From Phycisphaerales bacterium (GTDB lineage: Bacteria; Planctomycetota; Phycisphaerae; Tepidisphaerales; Tepidisphaeraceae): a DNA stretch of 8,470 bases. The stretch lies in the NCBI GenBank assembly GCA_028288775.1, contig JAQGHP010000129.1:1-8470 (forward strand), written 5' to 3'. The notes below the pieces were generated by a model, which saw only the letters and a list, made by a program, of their open reading frames with translations, ran no database searches and had not been told where the DNA came from. This document shows positions 1 to 6,900 of this stretch, in pieces. The translations under genes and the position numbers were made by a program. Within the stretch, counting starts at the first letter, position 1. Each line of letters opens with the position of its first letter.

Positions 1-181
1 GAGTCGCTCTTCTACCTGAGGCGCGTCGAAGCCCACGCCGATTGAAACGCTTCGCGAAAAACCAACGGCGCCGAATCAAATATCCGCGACCCGCCAGAGA
101 TTCCCGTCGCACCGTAGTGGCCGCGTCAATAAGAACTCATATCTGCCATGTCGGTTTTATGTGAAATCCGCCGGATTATTC

Positions 182-210
182 TTGCCACCTCCCTAGCTTT
201 AACCTATGTT
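182..210 (+). promoter_or_regulatory. Putative sigma70-type promoter for the giant gene
   Basis: TTGCCA at 182-187 matches the -35 consensus at five of six positions. After exactly 17 nt, TATGTT at 205-210 matches the -10 consensus at four of six, including the key T-A and the final T. Transcription would start near 217 and give a leader of roughly 220 nt before the ATG at 441. This rests on motif inspection only. Promoter consensus is poorly defined in planctomycetes, so the call is tentative. Confidence 0.3.
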
Positions 211-265
211 CGCCCTTCGCAGATTTGTGCGACCCGGCGGAGGGTGCGTTGGGATCGTAGAAATG

Positions 266-295
266 TCCGGAGAGTCGCCGGAAACGGGTCCGGCG
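266..295 (+). other. Two overlapping small hairpins in the 5' leader
   Basis: TCCGG at 266-270 can pair with CCGGA at 278-282 (7-nt loop). CGCCGG at 276-281 can pair with CCGGCG at 290-295 (8-nt loop). The two stems share bases 278-281, so they cannot form together. This resembles a switch or attenuator arrangement, but short GC-rich stems arise easily by chance at this base composition. No T-run follows either stem and I recognise no known riboswitch. Confidence 0.2.
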
Positions 296-426
296 GGCTG
301 CACTTCCTTACGGGATCCGACACCCCATTGTGGTTTGAAAACACGTCCACGCGTGTGGAGCGATGCGCGCCGCGACCGATGGCATGTGGCCGGGGGTCCG
401 CGCGTCCGTCGCGCCCGCGCACAGGC

Positions 427-435
427 AAGGAGAAG
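427..435 (+). promoter_or_regulatory. Ribosome binding site deciding the start at 441
   Basis: AAGGAGAAG lies just upstream of the ATG at 441, with 8 nt between GGAG and the start codon. An in-frame ATG at 363 would add 26 residues (beginning MRAATDG) but has no comparable purine-rich site. Starting at 441 also puts the conserved LEGRTLLS motif about 40 residues from the N-terminus, where this family usually has it. Confidence 0.7.
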
Positions 436-440
436 ATAAA

Positions 441-3400
441 ATGTCCGTCACTTCAGGCAACGTCGCCGCGCGCCGCCGCAGGGTCTTACGTGATGCGCTG
501 GGGATTTCGCGGCCCCCAGCCGCCGGGTTCGGGCGGCGTCGCCCGGCCCTGATCGAGCAGTTGGAGGGGCGCACGTTGTTGTCGGTCAGCCTGACCGGTA
601 TTCCGGGATGGGTGCCGGATGGCCCGAACCCCATCGTCGCCGGCACCGGCGACAACGTGATCGGCCCGAGTGCGGCGACCGCCCTGGAAGTCGGCGCCGT
701 CAACGCGATCGCCGTCGATCCCAACAACGCCAAGCACCTGTTCATCGGGACCGTCAACGGCGGCATCTGGCAGACGACCGATTCCACCGTGGCGAACCCG
801 AATTGGACCACCACCACCGATCTGATGCCTTCGCTGGCCATCAGCGCGATCGCCTTCAGCCCTTCCAGCAGCAGCGTCGTATATGCGGGCACCGGCGGCT
901 ACTCCTCGACTTTCGGAGGCGTCGGAGGCGCCGGCCTGGGGGGCGGAGCGGCGGGCGTCTATAAATCGTCCGACGGCGGCGCGACCTGGCAGGTCCTCAA
1001 CCCGGGCGGCATCTTCACCGGGCTGCGCATCCGGCGCGTGGTACCCACGACGCTCAACGGCGGACAGACCGTCTTCGTCGCCACCACCGATACCGGCATA
1101 AACAGCGGCGGCGTCTATCGCTCCGACGACGGTGGCGCGACCTGGACCCGCCTGTCGGGCGCCAACGGATTACCCAACGCCGGGGTCACCGACCTCGTCG
1201 CCAACCCCGCAAATGCAAACCAGTACTTCGCCGCCCTCGCGGGAGGCTCGGGCAGCGCGGGGACCGGGGGGATCTTCCGCGTGGACCTCTCCGTCAATAC
1301 CACCTGGTCCAACATCACCGGAAACATCAACACACTCAACGCCGGCGTGCTGAATTCCGCGGCCCGCGTCGAACTGTCCGTCAGCGGCGCAGGCACGAAC
1401 CCTATCTGGGCGAGCGTGATTAACTCCAGTGGATTCTATTCCGATGTGTTCCGTGCCCCCGACGCCGCCACGGTGACCTGGGCCGCGGTCGGGCCCGGCG
1501 GCCTCCCCCCGGACGTTCTCGAAGGCGCACAGGGAAGCGTACACGGCGCGATCCTCGCGGACCCGAATTCCGACACCACCGTCTACCTCGGCGGCGACGC
1601 GCGCCAGAACGTCAGCCCGTTCAGCGCCTATCTCGCCCGCGGCGATTCGTCCGCCAACACCTGGACCGCGCTCACGCCCGTCGACAGCATGAACTCCAAA
1701 CCGGGGCTCACCGTCATCCCCACCTCCAACGGCGTTACCACCGCCCCGCATCCCGATACGCGAAACCTCGTTTTTGGTGCGGGGGGCAATCTGCTTCTCG
1801 CGTGTGACGGCGGCGTCTATCAGGCCACAAGCCCCACCGGCGCAGGCCCCGCCCTGGCCTGGACCTCCATCGACGGGAACTTGGAAAATACCGAGTTCTA
1901 TCAAGCCACCTTGGACGACCGAAATACCGCCACCACCGCCGACGATCTCATCCAGGGCGCGGCGCAGGACAACAGCGCCAGCGAGCGCGACGCGTCGGGG
2001 AACTGGAATACGCAGGTCGGCGGCGACGGCACCGTCGTGCTCGCCGACCCCATCAGCGACACCCGCTATTTCTCCGTCCAGAACTTTTTCATGGGCGTCG
2101 CGGTCGGCGGAGGGGGCGTGAGCCGGCCCGCGGGCACCGTCGCCAACACCGGCGGCAAAGTGCTCAACAATGCCAACGCGGGAACCAAGGCCGAAGGTTT
2201 CCCCTTCAGTCCCGCCTTCCAAATCAACGAAGGCGACATCGCCACCGGGGCTGCCACCGCGCGGGTCATTCTCGGCGGCAACCGAACCCTCTACGTCTCC
2301 AGCGACCAGGGCTCGACTTACACTTCCATCGGAGGCACCACCTCCAACAACCCCAATCCCGTTGCCAATCTGACCGCCAGCGTTATCAGCATCGCCTTCG
2401 GCGACGCCGCCAACACCAACGTCTGCTACGTCGCCATGTCCGACGGCAACATCGCCGTCACCAATAACATCACCGCCTCCGGGGGCGGTTTCAGCCTGAC
2501 CACGTTCAACACCGCGGCGGGCGGAACGCTCCCCCAGAGCATGGTCATCGACCCCAACGACGCCTCCACCGTTTACGTGACCACCCAAAGCGCCGTTTTC
2601 GTCACCAACGACGGCGGCGCCACCTGGAAAAATATCACCGACAATCTCGCCTCCGTCTTCTCCCCCGGGTTCACCCAGTTCAGTAATCAGTCCGGGGAAG
2701 TCAGCGTCGCGCTGTTCAACAACGGCACCGCCAACAAAGCCGACGACGTCCTCATGGTCGGCGGCCCGGGCGGGATCTTCCGGCGCGGTGCGGCCCTCCC
2801 GCCCGGCGCGACCTGGACGCAGTACGGCGTCGGACTGCCCAACGTCTTGGTGGACAGCCTGCAATACGACGCGCCCAGCGATACGCTGCTTGCCGGGACC
2901 TTCGGCCGCGGCGCCTGGACCATCAGCAGCGTCAGCACGAGCATCAACACCGTCGGCGTCCTCTCCATCAACGGGGACACCGATTTCCCCGGCGAGGACG
3001 ACACGATCCGGCTGATTCGCGACGCCAACAACCCGGCGACCCTCGATGTGTACCTCAACGGCGCCTTGACCCAAGTCCCCTTCGCCGCAGTCCAGCAGAT
3101 CAACGTCAACGGACTGGGCGGGAACGACACCCTCGTCATGGACTCCTCCAACGGCCTGATCAGCGTCGCCAATGGCATCCGCTACGACGGGGGCGGCGGC
3201 TCGGACGCGCTGCAACTCGTGCAGACCGGCGGCGCCTCCCACGCCTCAGACGTCTACAGCGTCGGGCCCGACACCGGCGAAGGCACCAGCGTCATCTCCG
3301 ACGCCGGGGCCGTACAGTCCGTCTCCTTCCAGAACCTCGAGCCCGTCCTCGACCTCGTCCCCTCCGCCACGCTCCTCGTCAGCGCCACCAACTCCAGCAA

Positions 3401-5636
3401 CGCCGTCACCTTCGCTGGCGGCTCGGTCGCCTCCGACGGCAAGATCTCCATCGACAACTTCGAGTCCATCGAGTTCGCCAACAAGGCGGCCCTCACTCTC
3501 AACACCCTGGGCGGCAGCGACGCCGTGAGCCTCAACGACCCGGTCACCCCCACCGGCCTGACCTCCGTCAGCGTCATCGGCGGCGACCCCACCGCCGGGG
3601 ACACGCTGTTGTTCAACGGCCTCGCCACGACCCTCTCGGTCAACACCGCCACAGGCGTCATCGCCGGGGCGCTGGGCACCGGCGGCGCGGTGACCGTCTC
3701 CTACGCCGGCATCGAAGGACTCACCGCCGTCGCCGGGTCCAGCACCACCCTGGCGGTCACCGGCTCGTTGACCTACGCCTACACCGCCGGGGCCGCACTC
3801 GACGGCGGCTCGGTCCAGACCGACTCGATCCCCATCACCTTCAGCGGCTACGGCAGCGGCAAGGCCCTGTCCTTCACCGGCGCCAACGCCTCGGCCGCCC
3901 TTACCGTCAACGGGACCCCGGGCCAGGACGCCTTCAACCTCGCCGCCGGCGGCAACGTGACGCTCACCGGCCGGGCCGTGATCCAGGCCTCCTCCTTCAA
4001 GTTCCTGACCCTCAAAGGTTCGGGCGGCAACGACACCTACGCCCTCCACGCCGCCCAGCCCTATGCCGATATCACCGTCGCCGGGGGAGGGCTCGGCGCC
4101 GCCAGCCTCTTCGCCGATGGGACGCCCGTGAACGCGACCGTGGGGGCGAGCACCCAGGTCAGCGGCGGCGGGCTCGGGCAGTTGAGCCTGGCCGGCAACG
4201 CCACCGTCGCCCTCACCGGCGCGGGCGAACTGACCGTCACGGGCACCGGCGGACCCGATGCTTTTAAGGTATCGGTCGCCCCCGCGGGCAACACCACCGC
4301 CGTCACCGACGGGCCGGTCTTCACTGCCGTCAATGTCGGGCCGCTGCACCTGAACGGCGCGCCCGGCTCCTCGGCCAATTCGCTGGCCCTGAGCACCGTC
4401 GGCGCGGCCGCGGTGAACTTCGCCCCCGCTTCCGCCAACAGCGGCACCGTCACCGCCGCCGCCACCCCCATCTCGCTGTCCAACATCGAAGGCTTCACCT
4501 ACGACGCCCAGGCCGGCAACGCCGCCCTCACCGTCACCGGCAGCGCCGCGGCAAACCTCTTTACCCTCACCCCCGGCGCGACCAACGACGCCGGTACCGT
4601 GGCCTTGGACGCGAGCCTGCCGGTCACCTTCCAGAACCTTGGCGCGGGCGGCAGCTTGAATCTCGACGGCGCGGGCGGGGCCGACGCACTGGTTTACAAC
4701 GGCACGGCGGCCAACGACGCCTTCTCGGTGAACAACGCCGGTGCGGGCGGGCTGGTGAACCTCAACGCCCGCGTCCCCGTCACCACCAGCCCCTCCATCC
4801 AGACCCTCACGCTCAACGGCCTGGTCGGGGACGATTCCTTTACGCTGCTCCCGGCCGTCTCCGCCAGCGTGTTTACGACGTTGAACTTCAACGGCGGGGC
4901 ATCGACGACCGCCGCCGGCAACACCGCCAGTCTGGTCGGCACCGCCGCCGATGATTCCTTCACCATCAGCGGCCAGTCCGTGGGCCTGGGCGGCGTCATC
5001 GTCAACTCCAGCGGGATGACCAACATCGCCCTGGACGCCCTGGGCGGCACCAACACGCTGACCTACAACGGCGTCGCGGGCACGGTCGAGAACATCAACG
5101 TGATTGGCTCCTCGGCCCCCGCGGCGGGCAAGATCAGCGTGCCGGGCGTGTCGCTGGTGACCTTCGTCAACGCCCAGCAGATCGCCGTCAACGCCAACCC
5201 CGCCGACTCCGACACCGTCACCTTCACCGGCACCAACGGCTCGGACGTGTACAACATCAACCTCAACGCCGTCGGCACCGCCGCCGACCCGGTGCTCAAA
5301 CTGCTGACCGGCGGCGGCGCCGGCCTGCTGACGCTGCTGAACTACACGGGCGTGAACACACTGAACATCGCGGGCCTGGACGGCGCGGACAAGTTCAACG
5401 TCTACACCGGCCCGTCGGTGGGCCGCAGCATCGCGATCACCGGCTCGATCCCGTCCGGCAAGAAGAAGCTGACGGACCTGCTGACGATCTACTACGTGAT
5501 GCCCAAGCCCAAGATCATCGCAAGCACCGCGACGCAGAGCCCCGCCGCGGGCCTGGTGTCCCTGCAATACTCGGCCGGCGTCAAGGACCTGATCCAGTAC
5601 GCGGGTGTGGAGAACGTGGTGATCAAGAAGCTGTAA
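441..5636 (+). CDS. Giant LEPR-XLL-type surface protein with Asp-box propeller and RTX-like repeats
   Basis: A protein of 1731 residues, probably secreted or surface-bound; its ligand or enzymatic role is unknown. Residues 1-40 are basic (RRRR at 11-14), followed by LEGRTLLS at 41-48, a variant of the planctomycete LEPR-XLL motif. Residues about 55-835 resemble BNR/sortilin-type beta-propellers. Asp-boxes (S-x-D-x-G-x-T-W) occur as SSDGGATW (176-183), SDDGGATW (228-235) and TNDGGATW (722-729), with a degenerate SSDQGSTY (620-627). CDGGVY (455-460), QDN (509-511) and GGDG (527-530) are typical of these propellers. Residues 841-1655 hold about a dozen strand-turn repeats of the type L-x-V-x-G-x-x-G-x-D. 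I see no classical hydrophobic signal peptide, PEP-CTERM, LPxTG or dockerin; the protein ends VENVVIKKL. Cysteines are very rare. Propellers of this class include sialidases and Vps10-like binders, but no catalytic set is evident. A binding or adhesion role is inference. Confidence 0.9.
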   Translation: MSVTSGNVAARRRRVLRDALGISRPPAAGFGRRRPALIEQLEGRTLLSVSLTGIPGWVPDGPNPIVAGTGDNVIGPSAATALEVGAVNAIAVDPNNAKHLFIGTVNGGIWQTTDSTVANPNWTTTTDLMPSLAISAIAFSPSSSSVVYAGTGGYSSTFGGVGGAGLGGGAAGVYKSSDGGATWQVLNPGGIFTGLRIRRVVPTTLNGGQTVFVATTDTGINSGGVYRSDDGGATWTRLSGANGLPNAGVTDLVANPANANQYFAALAGGSGSAGTGGIFRVDLSVNTTWSNITGNINTLNAGVLNSAARVELSVSGAGTNPIWASVINSSGFYSDVFRAPDAATVTWAAVGPGGLPPDVLEGAQGSVHGAILADPNSDTTVYLGGDARQNVSPFSAYLARGDSSANTWTALTPVDSMNSKPGLTVIPTSNGVTTAPHPDTRNLVFGAGGNLLLACDGGVYQATSPTGAGPALAWTSIDGNLENTEFYQATLDDRNTATTADDLIQGAAQDNSASERDASGNWNTQVGGDGTVVLADPISDTRYFSVQNFFMGVAVGGGGVSRPAGTVANTGGKVLNNANAGTKAEGFPFSPAFQINEGDIATGAATARVILGGNRTLYVSSDQGSTYTSIGGTTSNNPNPVANLTASVISIAFGDAANTNVCYVAMSDGNIAVTNNITASGGGFSLTTFNTAAGGTLPQSMVIDPNDASTVYVTTQSAVFVTNDGGATWKNITDNLASVFSPGFTQFSNQSGEVSVALFNNGTANKADDVLMVGGPGGIFRRGAALPPGATWTQYGVGLPNVLVDSLQYDAPSDTLLAGTFGRGAWTISSVSTSINTVGVLSINGDTDFPGEDDTIRLIRDANNPATLDVYLNGALTQVPFAAVQQINVNGLGGNDTLVMDSSNGLISVANGIRYDGGGGSDALQLVQTGGASHASDVYSVGPDTGEGTSVISDAGAVQSVSFQNLEPVLDLVPSATLLVSATNSSNAVTFAGGSVASDGKISIDNFESIEFANKAALTLNTLGGSDAVSLNDPVTPTGLTSVSVIGGDPTAGDTLLFNGLATTLSVNTATGVIAGALGTGGAVTVSYAGIEGLTAVAGSSTTLAVTGSLTYAYTAGAALDGGSVQTDSIPITFSGYGSGKALSFTGANASAALTVNGTPGQDAFNLAAGGNVTLTGRAVIQASSFKFLTLKGSGGNDTYALHAAQPYADITVAGGGLGAASLFADGTPVNATVGASTQVSGGGLGQLSLAGNATVALTGAGELTVTGTGGPDAFKVSVAPAGNTTAVTDGPVFTAVNVGPLHLNGAPGSSANSLALSTVGAAAVNFAPASANSGTVTAAATPISLSNIEGFTYDAQAGNAALTVTGSAAANLFTLTPGATNDAGTVALDASLPVTFQNLGAGGSLNLDGAGGADALVYNGTAANDAFSVNNAGAGGLVNLNARVPVTTSPSIQTLTLNGLVGDDSFTLLPAVSASVFTTLNFNGGASTTAAGNTASLVGTAADDSFTISGQSVGLGGVIVNSSGMTNIALDALGGTNTLTYNGVAGTVENINVIGSSAPAAGKISVPGVSLVTFVNAQQIAVNANPADSDTVTFTGTNGSDVYNINLNAVGTAADPVLKLLTGGGAGLLTLLNYTGVNTLNIAGLDGADKFNVYTGPSVGRSIAITGSIPSGKKKLTDLLTIYYVMPKPKIIASTATQSPAAGLVSLQYSAGVKDLIQYAGVENVVIKKL
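957..2633 (+). repeat. Asp-box (BNR) repeats of the beta-propeller region
   Basis: Three good Asp-box motifs are encoded at about 966-989 (SSDGGATW), 1122-1145 (SDDGGATW) and 2604-2627 (TNDGGATW). A weaker copy, SSDQGSTY, is encoded at 2298-2321. Each sits on a beta-hairpin of a propeller blade in known Asp-box folds, usually preceded by a V-[YF]-x strand, as seen here (VYKS, VYRS, YVSS, VFVT). The wide spacing between motifs 2 and 3 implies blades without a recognisable Asp-box. Confidence 0.7.
2961..5402 (+). repeat. Degenerate RTX-like / beta-strand repeats in the C-terminal half
   Basis: About a dozen units share the pattern hydrophobic strand, G-x-x-G-x-D, hydrophobic strand. Examples by residue are VNGLGGNDTLVM (889-900), LNTLGGSDAVSL (1020-1031), VNGTPGQDAFNL (1156-1167), LKGSGGNDTYAL (1191-1202), VTGTGGPDAFKV (1266-1277), LDGAGGADALVY (1408-1419), LNGLVGDDSFTL (1458-1469), FTGTNGSDVYNI (1595-1606) and IAGLDGADKFNV (1643-1654). 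GLGGNDTLV differs from the calcium-binding RTX nonapeptide GGxGxDxUx at one position. Units are spaced irregularly, tens of residues apart, so this is not a tandem RTX block. Calcium binding is possible but unproven. Repetition is at protein level, not as exact DNA repeats. Confidence 0.6.
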
Positions 5637-5677
5637 GTTTCGCGAACGGCCTCGAAATCCAATCACGGGCATGACCG

Positions 5678-5713
5678 GGGCGGGCCAGGCAAAACTGTGC
5701 CCGCCCTTTTTTT
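5678..5713 (+). terminator. Rho-independent terminator of the giant gene
   Basis: GGGCGGGC (5678-5685) pairs perfectly with GCCCGCCC (5699-5706), giving an 8-bp GC-only stem. CAG (5686-5688) and CTG (5695-5697) can extend it by three pairs past a bulged T, leaving a GCAAAA loop. Seven T residues follow at 5707-5713. It lies 41 nt after the stop codon at 5634-5636 and isolates the giant gene from the SDR gene downstream. Confidence 0.88.
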
Positions 5714-5784
5714 ATCCGCGCCGAAGCACGCGAACGCGTGCCGCCTCGTGCCACGGCCCTTCCGGGCGGTGGGAGGGGAACACC

Positions 5785-5949
5785 GTGTTTCCAGGAGGTG
5801 AAGCGCCCGGGACACAAAAGTCGGCCACACCCCATCGAGAACGTCTCCCGCATTTATGTCGTCCATGGTTCGCAGTTTGCAGGATTCGCCGCTTGGCGTG
5901 GATGCGAATCCACACCTCAGGACATCAAACACCTTGGGAGAAGTCATGA
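5785..5949 (+). CDS. Possible short upstream ORF overlapping the SDR start (doubtful)
   Basis: A GTG at 5785 lies 8 nt after GGAGG (5772-5776) and opens a 54-codon frame. It ends in TGA at 5947-5949, which overlaps the SDR start codon as ATGA. Site, spacing and overlap are what a translationally coupled leader ORF would show. Against it, the deduced peptide is rich in R, H, W and C without any recognisable fold or hydrophobic segment, and looks like translated spacer. It starts downstream of the terminator, so it would need its own promoter. Listed mainly so that it can be tested. Confidence 0.12.
   Translation: MFPGGEAPGTQKSATPHRERLPHLCRPWFAVCRIRRLAWMRIHTSGHQTPWEKS
5936..5940 (+). promoter_or_regulatory. 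Ribosome binding site of the SDR gene
   Basis: GGGAG at 5936-5940 lies 5 nt before the ATG at 5946. The frame is open further upstream to an ATG at 5856, but those 30 extra residues have no SDR similarity, whereas the Rossmann strand begins about 11 residues after 5946. This supports the start at 5946. Confidence 0.6.
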
Positions 5950-6857
5950 GCACCAAACTGAAATCCCTCGACCAACAAGTAATCGTCATCACCGGCGCAT
6001 CCAGCGGAATAGGTTTGGCGACGGCCGAGGCCGCCGCGAAAAAGGGCGCGAAGCTCGTGCTGGCGGCGCGGAGCGAGCAGACGATGAACGACGTTGTGGC
6101 GCGGATCAACGATTCGGGCGGCGAGGCCATTTTTGTCGCCTGCGACGTGGCCGACCGGGCTCAGGTGGAAGCGGTCGCCAAGGCGGCCGTCGCGCGATTC
6201 GGGCGGATCGACACGTGGGTGAACAACGCAGGCATCGCGATTTACGGCCGCCTGGATGAAGTGAGCGATGAAGACAGCCGCCGGCTCTTCGAGACCAATT
6301 TCTGGGGAGTGGTCAATGGATCGCTCGCGGCCCTTCCGCACCTCCAGGAGAACGGCGGAGCGCTGATCAATTTGGGCAGCGAGGTGTCGGAGGCGGTGGT
6401 GCCGCTGCTGGGCATGTACTCGGCGTCGAAGCACGCGGTGAAGGGATTCACGGATTCGTTGCGCGTGGAGATCGAGGACGTGGACAAGTCCCCCATATCG
6501 GTCACGCTAATTCAACCGACCGCCGTTGACACGCCCTTCCCGCAGCACGCCCGCAATTACCAGGACAAGGAGCCGAAGCTGCCCACCCCGATGATCGACC
6601 CGCAGCAGGTTGCGGAAGCGATCTTGGACGCCGCGACGAGCCCGACGCGCTCCAAAAAGGTCGGCACGATGTCGAAGGTCAACACGACGGTGGCCAAGCT
6701 CGCGCCGGGCCTGGGCGACAAGATGGCGGCAAAGCAGTTGGACCGCCAGCACTACGACGAGAAGCCGCGGAACCCGGATGGCGCGCTCAACCGCCCGAGC
6801 GAAACGACCGGGGTCGCCGGCCGCACGCACGGCACCGGCGGCCGCGAGCCGAAGTAA
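5946..6857 (+). CDS. Short-chain dehydrogenase/reductase (SDR), NADP-type
   Basis: A cytoplasmic oxidoreductase of 303 residues that should interconvert an alcohol and a carbonyl group with a nicotinamide cofactor; its substrate cannot be told. All classical SDR signatures are intact: TGASSGIG (16-23) for cofactor binding, CDVAD (66-70), NNAG (93-96), and the catalytic set N118, S145, Y158 and K162 in YSASK. Arg42, at the end of the second strand (LVLAAR), suggests NADP(H) over NAD(H). The core ends near residue 240; about 60 further residues form a hydrophilic tail with PDGALNRPS, a kind of tail seen in a subset of bacterial SDRs of about 300 residues or more. The gene stands alone on its strand: a terminator lies upstream, and the cupin gene converges from downstream with 43 nt between stop codons. 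I see no obvious promoter motif in the spacer before it. Confidence 0.92.
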   Translation: MSTKLKSLDQQVIVITGASSGIGLATAEAAAKKGAKLVLAARSEQTMNDVVARINDSGGEAIFVACDVADRAQVEAVAKAAVARFGRIDTWVNNAGIAIYGRLDEVSDEDSRRLFETNFWGVVNGSLAALPHLQENGGALINLGSEVSEAVVPLLGMYSASKHAVKGFTDSLRVEIEDVDKSPISVTLIQPTAVDTPFPQHARNYQDKEPKLPTPMIDPQQVAEAILDAATSPTRSKKVGTMSKVNTTVAKLAPGLGDKMAAKQLDRQHYDEKPRNPDGALNRPSETTGVAGRTHGTGGREPK

Positions 6858-6900
6858 CTGCGCGTGCCTTGCGCCCCTCGCATCAACGCTTCGAACGCGC

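Larger units (their letters stand above)
1..440. other. Upstream non-coding stretch before the giant surface-protein gene
   Basis: No convincing gene is seen here. Open frames in this stretch are short, arginine-rich in translation, or run out of frame into the start of the next gene. It is less GC-rich around 120-210 than the coding regions, as expected for a promoter zone. The last 230 nt form the likely 5' leader of the gene that starts at 441. A 14-codon open frame ending in TGA at 43-45 could be the tail of an upstream gene, but it is too short to support. Confidence 0.5.

Noticed and set aside
1..45. Possible tail of an upstream gene ending in TGA at 43-45 (14 open codons)
   Set aside because: Fourteen codons are too few to tell coding from chance, and another frame is open even longer (to about 164) with an implausible Arg-rich product.
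341..356. Hairpin ACACG / CGTGT before the giant gene as a terminator or riboswitch
   Set aside because: The stem is only five pairs, there is no T-run, and no known riboswitch consensus could be matched; a cyclic-di-GMP type was considered because of GCACAGGCAAGG near 418-430, but the conserved core is missing.
363..440. N-terminal extension of the giant protein from the ATG at 363
   Set aside because: There is no ribosome site before 363, whereas AAGGAGAAG precedes the ATG at 441. The added 26 residues have no signal-peptide character.
148..552. A 134-codon plus-strand frame starting MSVLCEIRR
   Set aside because: It overlaps the well-supported start of the giant gene in another frame, has an Arg-rich sequence without a domain, and lacks a good ribosome site.
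1170..5672. Two very long antisense open frames (690 and 808 codons) nearly end to end on the minus strand of the giant gene
   Set aside because: They lie in the antisense frame aligned with the sense codons, where stops need TTA, CTA or TCA on the sense strand. Those codons are almost absent in this GC-rich gene. The deduced proteins are Gly/Val/Asp/Ala-rich with no recognisable domain.
5856..5945. SDR start at the ATG at 5856
   Set aside because: The extra 30 residues do not resemble an SDR N-terminus. A ribosome site and the usual distance to the TGASSGIG motif favour 5946.
5663..6434. Minus-strand open frames opposite the SDR gene
   Set aside because: The plus-strand SDR motifs are complete and ordered; the antisense products show no domain.
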